NCBI RefSeq assembly: GCF_900104475.1
Contig: NZ_FNJR01000009.1
Location: forward strand, 143,697 to 207,696
Direction: 5' to 3'
DNA from: Actinopolyspora xinjiangensis
GTDB lineage: Bacteria > Actinomycetota > Actinomycetes > Mycobacteriales > Pseudonocardiaceae
Length of the DNA: 64,000 nucleotides
Part shown: one piece after another, positions 33,391 to 42,477 of the stretch
Numbering within the stretch: the first letter of the stretch is position 1
How the letters are laid out: every line of letters starts with the position of its first letter
Notes under the pieces: generated by a model
What the model was told of the DNA's origin: nothing
Seen by the model: only the letters and a program-made list of their open reading frames with translations
The model's database searches: none
Program-made: the position numbers and the translations under genes

Positions 33391-34200
33391 TCAGCGACCC
33401 GGGAACCAGCGTTCGAGCGCGGGGACCAGCCCGTCCTCGGTGACCGGAGCGGTCACCTCGGCGGCGGTGAGCCGCACCGTGGCCGGGGCCTGCCCCATGG
33501 CGACGCTGTGGTGGGCCCACTCCAGCATCTGGAGGTCGTTGTCACCGTCCCCGGCCGCGAAGGTCCCCTCGGCGGCCACCCCGAGCTCCAGCCGCAGCTT
33601 CTCCAGCGCGGCGGCCTTGCTCACACCGGCGGGCACCACGGTCACCCACGGTTCGTAGTGGTCGATGGTGTAGGTGCACCCCGGCAGCTCGACCCCCTCG
33701 AGCCGTCCCCACACCTCGGCGGGGTGACGCCCCGCCCAGTTCGCGATGAACCGGGGCACCGGCTGTCCGAGCAGCTCACCGAGGCCGACCTGCCACTGCG
33801 GGCCGTGCAGCTCCTCGGGGGCGAACGGGGCGGTGACCAGACTGCCCATCCCGATCCGCTCGGCGGCGAACAGCGAATCCGGCAGCAGCGGGGCGAGCCG
33901 GGCGTGGACGGGTTGCGGATCGAAGGTCTCCACCGACACGGCTTCCCTGGTGGCCACGTCGACCCGCACGGCCCCGTTGGAGCACAGCGCCACCCCCTCG
34001 GTGACTCCCAGCTCGTCGAGCACCGGCAGCGTCCCGAGCATGCTCCGCCCGGTGGCGATGACCAGGTGGCTTCCCGAGGACGCGACCTGCCGTACCGCCC
34101 GGCGCACCCGGTCGGACAGCAGCTGCGTCCCGGGATCGACCATCGTGCCGTCCACGTCGAGGGCCACGAGGCTCGGCGTCCAGCTGGATCTCGTACTCAC
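33391..34200 (-). CDS. Cof-type HAD-IIB hydrolase
   Basis: The 269-residue protein (GTG start) has motif I ALDVDGTMVDP, motif II VIATGRS, a large C2B cap, the conserved Lys in VSKAAALEKL and motif IV GDGDNDLQMLEWA. This is the Cof subfamily of sugar and cofactor phosphatases. Substrate unknown; it stands as a single gene. Confidence 0.92.
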   Translation of the reverse strand: MSTRSSWTPSLVALDVDGTMVDPGTQLLSDRVRRAVRQVASSGSHLVIATGRSMLGTLPVLDELGVTEGVALCSNGAVRVDVATREAVSVETFDPQPVHARLAPLLPDSLFAAERIGMGSLVTAPFAPEELHGPQWQVGLGELLGQPVPRFIANWAGRHPAEVWGRLEGVELPGCTYTIDHYEPWVTVVPAGVSKAAALEKLRLELGVAAEGTFAAGDGDNDLQMLEWAHHSVAMGQAPATVRLTAAEVTAPVTEDGLVPALERWFPGR

Positions 34201-34284
34201 ATCAGCAGCCTATCCGCTCGGCGTGGGCGCGCGGGCGCTTCGAGTCGAAAAACACCCCGCGCCCGCACCGGGTCGAAACCGGTA

Positions 34285-35535
34285 TCAGGTGCTTCCGACC
34301 GGTCGTTTCCGCAGCGCGTCGACGTCGTCCAGCGAGTAGGTGGTGTCGGCCAGTCGTTCGGGCACCACCGAGACCCCGGAGTGGATCAGGGTGCGGATCC
34401 GCTCGTTCTGCCCGAAGACGTTGACGTTCATGGCCGCGAGCACGCGATCGGAGCCGTCGAGCCAGCAGGCCACGAACCGCCGGTCGGTCAACGAGCCCCG
34501 CACCACCACCCGGTCCTCGACGTCGCCGGGCACGAAGCCGTGGTACTCCATCCCCAGGTCGTACTGGTCGGTGAAGAAGTAGGGCAGTTCGGTGAAGGAC
34601 GCCGAGTGCCCCAGCATGGTCGCCGCGGCCACTGCGGGCTGCTTCAGCGCGTTCGCCCAGTGCTCCACGCGGAGCCTGCCGAACGTCGGGTGCCGCAGGT
34701 CGGCGATGTCGCCCACCGCGAGGATGTCGGGGTCGCTGGTGGTCAGCCCGGTGTCGACCAGCACCCCGTTGTCGATGTCCAGCCCGGCGGTCTCGGCCAG
34801 GGTCAGTTCCGGGCGTGCGCCCACCGCCAGCAGCACCGCGTCGGCGGGCAGCTCGGAGCCGTCGGTGAGCCGCACCCCGGTGACCCCGGAGGAGTTCAGG
34901 ACCTCGGCGACGCGCGCGGACAGGTGCAACTCCACGCCGTGCTCGCGGTGCAGCTCGGCGAAGAACTCCCCCATCCTCGGGCCGAGTGCCTCCAGCAGCG
35001 GCTGGTGCGCCGCCTCGACCACGTGAACGCCGACCCCGTACTCCCTGGCGACAGCCGCCACCTCCAGACCTATCCAGCCCGCACCGATGATCACCAGCCG
35101 GTCCACCCGCCGCAGCGCGGCGGCGAGCCGATCGGCGTCACCCAACCTGCGCAGGCAGTACACCCCCCGGGAGTCGACGCCGGGCAGCGGCAGTCTGCGC
35201 GGGCGGGAGCCGGTGGCGAGCACGAGCTTGTCGTAGCCGAGACGGGTGGCGTCGGCGAGCTCGACCTCGTGGCTGCCCGGGTGCACCCCGGTCGCGCGCG
35301 TGCCCAGCCGCAGTTCGACGTCGTGCTCGGAGTACCACTCACGGGGGTGCACGGTGAGGTCGGGCACCTCGGCCCTGCCCGCCAGGTACTCCTTGGACAG
35401 CGGGGGACGCTCGTAGGGCGGCGCCTCCTCTTCACAGATCAACTCGATGCGTCCGGAGAAGTCCCGCTCGCGCAGTGCCTCCACGGTCTTCGCGCCGGCC
35501 AGGCCACCACCGACCACGACGAATGTCTCGGACAT
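34285..35535 (-). CDS. FAD-dependent ferredoxin/rubredoxin reductase-like oxidoreductase
   Basis: The 416-residue protein (ATG with GGGAGGGAG six bases upstream) has the FAD dinucleotide fold VVVGGGLAGAKTVEALRERD, PPYERPPLSKEYL, the NAD(P) fold VIIGAGWIGLEVA, ATG near residue 110 (LVLATGSRPR) and DILAVGDIAD before a ferredoxin-reductase-type C-terminal domain (FFTDQYDLGMEYHGF). It probably reduces a ferredoxin for a monooxygenase or cytochrome P450, but no such partner lies nearby. Confidence 0.92.
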   Translation of the reverse strand: MSETFVVVGGGLAGAKTVEALRERDFSGRIELICEEEAPPYERPPLSKEYLAGRAEVPDLTVHPREWYSEHDVELRLGTRATGVHPGSHEVELADATRLGYDKLVLATGSRPRRLPLPGVDSRGVYCLRRLGDADRLAAALRRVDRLVIIGAGWIGLEVAAVAREYGVGVHVVEAAHQPLLEALGPRMGEFFAELHREHGVELHLSARVAEVLNSSGVTGVRLTDGSELPADAVLLAVGARPELTLAETAGLDIDNGVLVDTGLTTSDPDILAVGDIADLRHPTFGRLRVEHWANALKQPAVAAATMLGHSASFTELPYFFTDQYDLGMEYHGFVPGDVEDRVVVRGSLTDRRFVACWLDGSDRVLAAMNVNVFGQNERIRTLIHSGVSVVPERLADTTYSLDDVDALRKRPVGST

Positions 35536-35662
35536 GAGAACTCCCTCCCACCAGGGCGGTTGTGGGAAGGGTAGGCACTGGGAGTCGAGCTCGCTCACCG
35601 AGAGGTCCGGCGTCACCGGACGGCGGTCACCCGAACTCTCCTCGAACTCGGGAGTGCCGGGG

Positions 35663-36319
35663 TCACTCGGCTCCGGGGCGGATCAGCCCCGTCTCGTAGG
35701 CGAGGACCACGGCCTGCACCCGGTCGCGCAGTTCGAGTTTGGCCAGGATGCGGCCGATGTGGGTCTTGACGGTGGCCTCGGACAGGTGGAGCCGTTCGGC
35801 GATCTCGCCGTTGGAGAGACCGCGCGCCATGTTGACCAGTACTTCACGTTCACGGTCGGTCAACGACTCCAGGACCGAGTCGTCCTTCAGCTTCACTTCA
35901 CCCGTTCCGATGAAGCGGTCGAGCAGCCGCCGCGTCACGCTCGGCGAGACGACGGCGTCGCCCTCGTTGACCGACCGGACCGCCGAGACCAGATCCGCCG
36001 GCGGGGTGTCCTTGAGCAGGAATCCGCTGGCACCGGCACGCAGGGCGGACAGCGCGTAGTCGTCGAGGTCGAACGTGGTCATCACCAGCACCTTGGCGAG
36101 CCCACCGCCCACGATGAGCTCGGTGGCGCGTACCCCGTCCATGCCGGGCATCCGAACGTCCATGAGCACCACGTCGGGTTCGAGCTCCCGTGCCCGCTCG
36201 ACGGCGGCGGCACCGTCGTCGGCCTCGGCGACCACCTCCACGTCGTCCTGCGCCTCCAGCACCATGCGCAGCCCCACACGCATGAGTTCCTGGTCGTCGA
36301 CGAGCACCACCCGCACCAT
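35663..36319 (-). CDS. NarL/FixJ-type response regulator
   Basis: The 218-residue regulator has Asp54 (LMDVRMPGMDG), a switch Thr (VMTTFDLDDY), Lys (FLLKDTP) and a LuxR HTH (SLTDREREVLVNMARGLSNGEIAERLHLSEATVKTHIG). It lies 81 bases downstream of its kinase gene on the same strand. It is clearly paralogous to the regulator at 25884. Confidence 0.95.
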   Translation of the reverse strand: MVRVVLVDDQELMRVGLRMVLEAQDDVEVVAEADDGAAAVERARELEPDVVLMDVRMPGMDGVRATELIVGGGLAKVLVMTTFDLDDYALSALRAGASGFLLKDTPPADLVSAVRSVNEGDAVVSPSVTRRLLDRFIGTGEVKLKDDSVLESLTDREREVLVNMARGLSNGEIAERLHLSEATVKTHIGRILAKLELRDRVQAVVLAYETGLIRPGAE

Positions 36320-36400
36320 GTGGGCCAGCCTATAGAACCCACGTGGTCCGGACGGCGCGGTGGCGCGCCGAGTCCCGGGCGCCCCGGAAACGGCCGCCGC

Positions 36401-37615
36401 TCACCTGGTGGTGGCGGATTCCACGAGCAGCGGGAGTTCCGCACGGACCCGCCAGCCGCCCTCCGCCACCGGCCCCGCCTCCAGCGTTCCGCCGTACACG
36501 GCCGCGCGTTCCCGCATCCCGATCACCCCGTTGCCGCTCGGGGCGGTGTCCGGTGCGAGCACCCCCTTGGCCCCGTTGTCGGTCACCTCGATCCGGACCC
36601 GGTCGCCCTCCTCGCGCAGCAGCACCGTGGCCGTGGCGTTCCAGCCCGCGTGCTTGAGCACGTTGGTCAGCGACTCCTGCACGATGCGGTAGATCCCCAG
36701 CCCCTGCCCCGTGGGGAGCCGGTCGAGATCACCCTCGACCCGCGACGTCACCGGCAGCCCCAGTCCGCGCACCCGCTCCACGAGCTCGCGCACCCCCTCG
36801 ACGCCGGGCTGCGGACTGCGGTGGGCGTTCTCGTCGCCCTCGGCCTCGTTGCGCAGCACCTGGAGCAGGCCGCGCAGCTCGGTGAGGGCCTCCCTGCCGG
36901 TGTCGCCGATCGTCCGCAGCGCCCGCACGGCGGTGTCCGGTGCGTTGTGCACGGCGTAGGCGGCGCCGTCGGCCTGGGTGACCATCACGTTCACCGAGTG
37001 GGCGAGCACGTCGTGCAGCTCCCTGGCGATGCGGTTGCGCTCCTCGGCCACGGCGATCCTGGCCTGCTGGTCCCGCTCGAATTCCAGGCCCCGCAGCCGG
37101 TTCTCCACCGCCTGCTGGTAGGCCCGGCGCGCGCCGAAGTACTCACCGAGCACCCAGCAGAAGCCGAGCAGCAGCACCAGCTGCACGGTGAACAGCAGGA
37201 GAGGCCCCGTGACGCCGAGCGCGAGGTAGGCGGCGAGCAGCCAGACCACGAACACCGCGCCCGCGTAACCGGTCGCCGCCCTCCTTCCGACATAGGCGAC
37301 GAGGGTGTAGACCATGATCAGCACGGCCAACGAGGCGGGACGGAGGAGGCTGGGACCCTGATCCTGCGCGAACAGTTGGACCACCAGACCGAGCAGCACC
37401 GAGCAGGAGACCGGGACGGGGAAGTTGCGACGCAGGGCCAACGGCAACACCAGCAGCGCACCGGCCAGCATCCCCCAGGGCCCCAGCGGTGCCCGGGTGG
37501 AGACCTGGTGCAGCACCACGGCCGCGAGCTCGAACAGCAGTACCAACAGCATGATCGAGACGTCGCCCACGCTCGGGTGCTCGCGCATCCACAGACTCAG
37601 TCGCCGCACGTCCAC
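36401..37615 (-). CDS. Sensor histidine kinase (HisKA_3)
   Basis: The 404-residue protein has five or six membrane helices within the first 160 residues, the phospho-acceptor box NRIARELHDVLAHSVNVMV (His201), a coiled segment before it (about 165-195), and HATPase_c with QESLTNVLKHAG, VTDNGAKGV and GNGVIGMRERAAVYGG. GTG start. It is the partner of the regulator at 35663. The start lies about 215 bases from the divergent dynamin-like operon. Confidence 0.94.
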   Translation of the reverse strand: MDVRRLSLWMREHPSVGDVSIMLLVLLFELAAVVLHQVSTRAPLGPWGMLAGALLVLPLALRRNFPVPVSCSVLLGLVVQLFAQDQGPSLLRPASLAVLIMVYTLVAYVGRRAATGYAGAVFVVWLLAAYLALGVTGPLLLFTVQLVLLLGFCWVLGEYFGARRAYQQAVENRLRGLEFERDQQARIAVAEERNRIARELHDVLAHSVNVMVTQADGAAYAVHNAPDTAVRALRTIGDTGREALTELRGLLQVLRNEAEGDENAHRSPQPGVEGVRELVERVRGLGLPVTSRVEGDLDRLPTGQGLGIYRIVQESLTNVLKHAGWNATATVLLREEGDRVRIEVTDNGAKGVLAPDTAPSGNGVIGMRERAAVYGGTLEAGPVAEGGWRVRAELPLLVESATTR

Positions 37616-37830
37616 CGATGCTATGCCAGTTGAGCGGACGCTCGCCTCGTTCCGGAGTCGAATTCGAGGTCATACTCGAGGGGCAGTTCATCGACCGCGA
37701 TACCGGAGTCTTCCCGGAGACCGTGCGGCTCCGCCCCTGGACGACGAGGGGACATCGTGGGACGGAGCGGTCCGACGCGGCCACCCGTTCCGGCGGAACG
37801 ACGCCCCCGCACCCGACCGGAAGGAGCCCA

Positions 37831-39375
37831 TTGACCACGCGACGAATCCGCGGCCCGCTGTCGGGGGCGGTGGCGCGGCTGTGCACCGAGCTGCGCGGCG
37901 GAGTCGGGACGACCACCGCGAACGGGCTGGACGAAGTGCTGCACCGCCTGGGGGAACCGCTGCAGCTGGCGGTGGTGGGAAGGATCAAGTCGGGCAAGTC
38001 CACGCTGGTCAACGCCATGATCGGTCGCAACGTGGCGCCGACCGACGTCGGCGAGTGCACCCGGGTGGTGACCCGCTTCCGGTACGGCACGGTGGACCGG
38101 GTCGAGGTGGTGCTGCGGGACGGTGACAGGCGCTCGCTGCCGTTCACCCCGGAAGGGGCGATCCCGGCCGAGCTGGGGGTGGAGCGGGAGCGCGTCTCGC
38201 ACCTGGAGGTGTACCTGACCAACGATGTGCTGCGCGACCTGACGGTGATCGACACACCGGGGCTGGGCTCGACGGACGACTCCGCGGTCAGCCGCACCGA
38301 GGCGGTGCTGGGCGGGGCCGAGGACGAGCCGGACGGCCGGTTGGACCCGGTCTCGCGGAGTGCGGTGGCCGGGGCGGAGGCGGTGCTCTACGTCGTCACC
38401 CAGTCGGTGCGGGCGGACGATCGGCACGCGTTGAGCTCGTTCGGCGCCGCGACGGGCGACCGCCCGGCGGGGCCGGTGAACGCGCTGGCGGTGCTGAACA
38501 AGGTCGACACGGTGGAACCGGAGTCGGTGCGCGAGGGCGACGGCACGGTGTGGAACTCGGCGGAGCTGCTGGCCCGGCGGCAGGCCCGGCAGCTGAGACC
38601 GAGGGTCGCCGACGTGCTCCCGGTGATCGGGCTGCTCGCTGAGACGGCCGAGACGGGCGTGTTCACCGCTTCCGACGCCGAGGCGCTGCGACGGCTGGCC
38701 GAACTGGACGCCGGGACCAGGCAGACCATGCTGATCTCGGCGGACCTGTTCACCAGCTGGGAGTGCGACGTTCCCTCCGGCACCAGGACCCGCCTGCTGG
38801 AACTGCTGGACCTGTACGGCGTCCGCCGCGCGCTGGAGGCGATGGACGCCGACCCCGCGATCACGGCGGGTGAGCTGCGCCGGGTGCTGCACGAGGCCTC
38901 CGGGCTCTCCGAGATCTCGCGGGGGCTGGACACGATCTTTCGGAGCCGCGCCGACGGCATCAAGGCCGCCGCGGGGCTGGCCTCGGTGGCAGCGGTGGCG
39001 CAGCGCAGCGGGGACCCGGCTGAGCGCGGGCGGATACACGACGCGGTCGAGGCCCTGCTGGCACAACCGGACGCCCACCAGCTACGGCTGCTGGAGGCGC
39101 TGACGCTGGTCTCCGCCGGGGAGGTGACGCTGCCGCCGGACCTGCTCGACGAGGTGCTGCGGCTGGGGTCCTCGGACAATCCCGCCGAACGGCTGGGCAT
39201 GCTCGGCGGTTCCCCGGAGCGGATGGTCGAGTTCGCGCTGGAGCGGGCGAACTGGTGGCGCTCGTTCGCATCGCTGGGCTCGACCCCGGCGCAGAGCCGG
39301 GTGGCGCACGTGGTGCACCGGGCCTACTTCCTGCTGTGGCAGCAGCTGCGCGGCGGGCCGAGCGCCCGCCGTTAG
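37831..39375 (+). CDS. Dynamin-like GTPase
   Basis: The 514-residue protein starts at a TTG with GGAAGGAG four bases upstream. The GTPase domain has G1 GRIKSGKS (50-57), a switch Thr in DVGECTRVVTRF, G3 DTPGLGS and G4 LNKVD, with a variable acidic insert (GAEDEPDGR) after G3. The C-terminal half is helical without a clear membrane paddle. Bacterial dynamins usually work as pairs that tubulate or fuse membranes, and this one is followed by a GrpE-like gene and a second dynamin-like gene in the same direction. Confidence 0.88.
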   Translation: MTTRRIRGPLSGAVARLCTELRGGVGTTTANGLDEVLHRLGEPLQLAVVGRIKSGKSTLVNAMIGRNVAPTDVGECTRVVTRFRYGTVDRVEVVLRDGDRRSLPFTPEGAIPAELGVERERVSHLEVYLTNDVLRDLTVIDTPGLGSTDDSAVSRTEAVLGGAEDEPDGRLDPVSRSAVAGAEAVLYVVTQSVRADDRHALSSFGAATGDRPAGPVNALAVLNKVDTVEPESVREGDGTVWNSAELLARRQARQLRPRVADVLPVIGLLAETAETGVFTASDAEALRRLAELDAGTRQTMLISADLFTSWECDVPSGTRTRLLELLDLYGVRRALEAMDADPAITAGELRRVLHEASGLSEISRGLDTIFRSRADGIKAAAGLASVAAVAQRSGDPAERGRIHDAVEALLAQPDAHQLRLLEALTLVSAGEVTLPPDLLDEVLRLGSSDNPAERLGMLGGSPERMVEFALERANWWRSFASLGSTPAQSRVAHVVHRAYFLLWQQLRGGPSARR

Positions 39376-39600
39376 CACCCCGCCGGGTGCCGCCACGCCC
39401 ATCGGGTCGTGCGCTCCCAGTGGCCGCTCTCTTCCCGCGGGGAAGCGGTGCCCGTGTCCCACCGGTCCGCCGGGAAAAATCCCCGCCCCGGTGGAACCGG
39501 GCGCTGTACCGCCGCGTCCAACCCGCAGGCAGCGGGGCACGTACCTGGTCCCCGCTGCGAACTGGGGGTCGAAAACGCCGCAACCGAGTTCGGGACACTT

Positions 39601-40050
39601 ATGGCCATTTTGAGCGACGAGGCGCTCGTCGACCCGCTGGACCAGGCACTGGCGGAGCGGGAGACGCTGATCAAGCTGTGCATGTACGCCCTCGACCGCG
39701 CGCGCAGCGCGGGCGTCGCCGAGCGGCTGGAGGAGGGGATGCGCGCGGTCGGGGTGACCGCGTTACGTCCCGACGGAGAGACCTTCGACCCGGCCCGGCA
39801 CGAGGCGGGAGGCACGGTGGGCACCGGTGACCGCGCCCTGGACGGCGTCATCGCCGAGACCGAGGCCCTCGGGTTCACCGACCGGGGGCGGATGCTGCGT
39901 GCTCCCGTCGTGGTGGTGTACCGATTGGACGGCGGAGACCCGCACGGAGTGGTGGGGAGCCGGGACGCCGCCGAGTTCCGGAGGCAGTCGGGTCGGGGAT
40001 CCGCCTCCGGCGGGGAGGCCTCCGAGGACGGGACGGGGTTCACGGCCTGA
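39601..40050 (+). CDS. GrpE-like protein between two dynamin-like genes
   Basis: From ATG 39601 the product has 149 residues. A short helix (LDQALAERETLIKLCMYALDRARS) is followed by the GrpE head-domain pattern: GVTALRPDGETFDPARHEA, a short insert, then GFTDRGRMLRAPVVVVYRL. GrpE releases ADP from DnaK/Hsp70, but this version lacks the long N-terminal coiled dimerisation helix and no dnaK is adjacent. Its place between two dynamin-like GTPase genes implies a job with them. The frame extends upstream to 39409, but that part reads as non-coding. Confidence 0.75.
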   Translation: MAILSDEALVDPLDQALAERETLIKLCMYALDRARSAGVAERLEEGMRAVGVTALRPDGETFDPARHEAGGTVGTGDRALDGVIAETEALGFTDRGRMLRAPVVVVYRLDGGDPHGVVGSRDAAEFRRQSGRGSASGGEASEDGTGFTA

Positions 40051-40101
40051 CCGGCCGGACCTCCGAGGTGGGCACGAGAACGGGCTGCGAGGAACCGCGT
40101 C

Positions 40102-41982
40102 ATGAACACGAACTCTCCGATCGCGAACCTGCCGGGCGCCGACGCCGCCGCTGCCTCACAACTGCCCACACAGGTCAAGCAAACCCGTGAGAACCTGTCC
40201 GCGCTGGTCAGAGAGATGGACGCCGAGGCGGCCGACTGGATCGAGCGCATCAGGAGCTCCCGGACCGCCACCCCCGGAGTGGTCGCGGTGGGCGAGACCA
40301 ACCGGGGCAAGAGCTCACTGGTCAACGCCCTGCTGGACGCTCCGAATCTGTCCCCTGTGGACGCGGATGTGGCGACCTCCACCTACCTGTGGTTCCAGCA
40401 CGGCGCGGAGTGGGCCGGTTACGCGTGTTACCCCGGCGAGCAGGAGCCGGTGCGGTTCGGGATCGACGAGCTGCCCGACTGGTCCTCGGATGCGGGCGAG
40501 CTGCCCGCCGGTGAGCTGCCGCCCCGCTACGTCAGGGTCGAGGCCCCGCTGGAGCTGCTGCACGAGCTGACGGTGGTCGACACGCCGGGAGTGGGCGGGC
40601 TGGAGGCGGTGCACGGCGAGCTGGCCGCCGAAGCCGCCGCATCGGCCACGGCGCTGCTGTTCGTGGCCGATGCCTCCGCGCCGTTCAGCCGGGGTGAGCT
40701 GGACTTCCTGCACGAGGTGAGCAACCGCGTGGAGACCGTCCTGTTCGTGCTGACCAAGACGGACCGGCACCGGGGCTGGCGCCGGATCCTGGAGGAGGAC
40801 CGGCAGCTGCTGGCCGAGCACGCCCCCCGGTTCGCCGAGATCCCGATATACCCGGTTTCGGCGCGGATGGCCGAACTCGCGGAGCGCGCCCCGGACGAGC
40901 GAACCGCGGCGATGCTGCGGGAACGTTCCGGCGTAGCGGAGCTGCGCTCCGCACTGCGGCAGCTGGTGGCGGGCCGTTCGGCGATGCTCGGCGAGGCCAA
41001 CACCATGCGCGGGATGTCCACAGTGCTCGCCGAGCTGATCTCCAGACTGGAGGGCGAGAAGCGGGCGCTGACGGCCGGGGAGCGGGAGGTCGAGTCGCTG
41101 CGGGCCAGGCGGGAGGAGCTCGCCACGGCACGGCGCTCCTCCACGCGCGGTTGGCAGGTCAAACTGCGCGGTCAAATTCAGCGGACCCGGGTGGAGACCA
41201 GCCACGAGGTCACCGACCGGGTGCGCGAGGTGCAGAACTGGTTCCGCCGCGAGATCGAGGCGGCCGACCGGGACGGGCTGGCGCGGCTGCCCGGTCAGGT
41301 GGACTCGGCGCTGCAACTGGTTTCCTCGCGGGTGGCGAACCTGCTCTCCGGACGGTTGGACGAGGTGGCCCGGAACTCGCTGGCCGAGTTGTTCAGCGAG
41401 TCAGAGCTCGACGTGATACGCGGCCAGTTCGCGCGGGGCGACCGCTCCCCGGTGGCGCTGCGGCCCCCGGACAGCCGCCCGCCGACCGCCGAGGACAAAC
41501 TGCTGGTCCTCATGGGGGTCTCCGGCGGGCTGGGGGTGGGGCGCGCGGCGGCCATGCCGCTGGCCGGGCTCGGTGTCGCGGCGTTGAATCCCGTGGTGCT
41601 GCCGGTGACGATCGTGCTGGGTCTCGGGGCGGGCTGGTGGATGGCCCGCACGCGCAGGAGGGCCGCGGACAAGCAGCACATGAAGCAGTGGCTCAGCGAC
41701 GCGATCGCGGAGGCGCGCTCGGCGCTGGACCAGCTGGTGTCCGAGCAGCTCATCGAGGCCGAGCAGCAGCTGTCACTGGCGCTGGACGAGGCGCTGAGCA
41801 AACGGATGGAGACGATAGAGAACGAGCTCCGCGAGGTGGACCAGGCGCTGAAGCTGGACTCCGCGGAGCGCAACCGGCAGTTGCAGCTGGTCAACCGCAG
41901 GTTGGAGGAGGCCCTCGCCGGTCGGGACAACGTGGAGCGGCTGCTGGAGCGGATACGCGGCCTGCGCGACCGCTCCGGATAG
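40102..41982 (+). CDS. Dynamin-like GTPase with membrane segment
   Basis: The 626-residue protein has G1 GETNRGKS (64-71), a Thr-rich switch (DVATSTYLWF), G3 DTPG (160-163) and G4 TKTD (218-221). Long helical arms with coiled-coil character follow (EKRALTAGEREVESLRARREELA and the C-terminal QLSLALDEALSKRMETIENELREVDQ). A Gly/Ala/Val hydrophobic hairpin (about 470-520, GVSGGLGVGRAAAMPLAGLG) is the likely membrane paddle. It resembles DynA/DynB and IniA-type actinobacterial dynamins. The first partner lies upstream, separated only by the GrpE-like gene. Confidence 0.9.
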   Translation: MNTNSPIANLPGADAAAASQLPTQVKQTRENLSALVREMDAEAADWIERIRSSRTATPGVVAVGETNRGKSSLVNALLDAPNLSPVDADVATSTYLWFQHGAEWAGYACYPGEQEPVRFGIDELPDWSSDAGELPAGELPPRYVRVEAPLELLHELTVVDTPGVGGLEAVHGELAAEAAASATALLFVADASAPFSRGELDFLHEVSNRVETVLFVLTKTDRHRGWRRILEEDRQLLAEHAPRFAEIPIYPVSARMAELAERAPDERTAAMLRERSGVAELRSALRQLVAGRSAMLGEANTMRGMSTVLAELISRLEGEKRALTAGEREVESLRARREELATARRSSTRGWQVKLRGQIQRTRVETSHEVTDRVREVQNWFRREIEAADRDGLARLPGQVDSALQLVSSRVANLLSGRLDEVARNSLAELFSESELDVIRGQFARGDRSPVALRPPDSRPPTAEDKLLVLMGVSGGLGVGRAAAMPLAGLGVAALNPVVLPVTIVLGLGAGWWMARTRRRAADKQHMKQWLSDAIAEARSALDQLVSEQLIEAEQQLSLALDEALSKRMETIENELREVDQALKLDSAERNRQLQLVNRRLEEALAGRDNVERLLERIRGLRDRSG

Positions 41983-42019
41983 CCAGAATTTCGCCGGTCG
42001 GTGTGGCAGGGGCTCGGGT

Positions 42020-42095
42020 AGCGGAACCTCGCGCACGGCGCTCGCTCCGGGAGGCCCGACATCGGGTAGCGACCCACGCACACCGGAGTCCTCGC
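42020..42095 (+). repeat. Composite dispersed repeat, copy II
   Basis: This copy contains GCGGAACCTCGCG, CCCGACATCGGGTAG and GGAGTCCTCGC in that order, matching copies at about 1861-1944 and, inverted, 48270-48354. It sits in the 495-base gap between the second dynamin gene and desA. Confidence 0.6.
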
Positions 42096-42105
42096 CCAGC
42101 CACGC

Positions 42106-42125
42106 GGCGATTCCGCGAGAGATCG
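42106..42125. repeat. GCGA-loop hairpin, degenerate copy
   Basis: GCGATTCC, GCGA loop, then GAGATCG; one arm has a mismatch. It directly follows the composite repeat. Confidence 0.55.
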
Positions 42126-42313
42126 ACGCCACTCGCTCGGCGGGGCGAAGACGGCCGAGCGGCCACAGGGGACCGACGTGGCTCCTCTTCCCGTTCTCCG
42201 GGAGCGCGAACCGGCCGTGTCGGGTGTTCGACGTCCACCGGCGTCGCGAGGACGACACCGCCACCCGACCGAACCTCCGACGTGAACGGACTCACGCCAC
42301 AGCGATCGACAAA

Positions 42314-42352
42314 TAGGTTAGCCTAAGTTCATGAAAAATTAGGCTAACCTAA
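42314..42352. promoter_or_regulatory. Two IdeR/DmdR iron boxes before desA
   Basis: TAGGTTAGCCTAAG (42314-42327) and TTAGGCTAACCTAA (42339-42352) are both close to the actinobacterial DtxR-family consensus TTAGGTTAGSCTAACCTAA. They are 25 bases apart and 126 bases upstream of desA. Iron-bound regulator should repress the siderophore operon here. Confidence 0.9.
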
Positions 42353-42477
42353 TTCGGCGATCACGGTGCGTCGGAAGCGGTGGGCTGTCCTCGGAAGAGG
42401 ACACCGGCGCCCCGTCGCGACGCACAGCCCCCCACAAGCCATCCGGCACCCACACCCAGCACCGAGGAGGACGGTTC

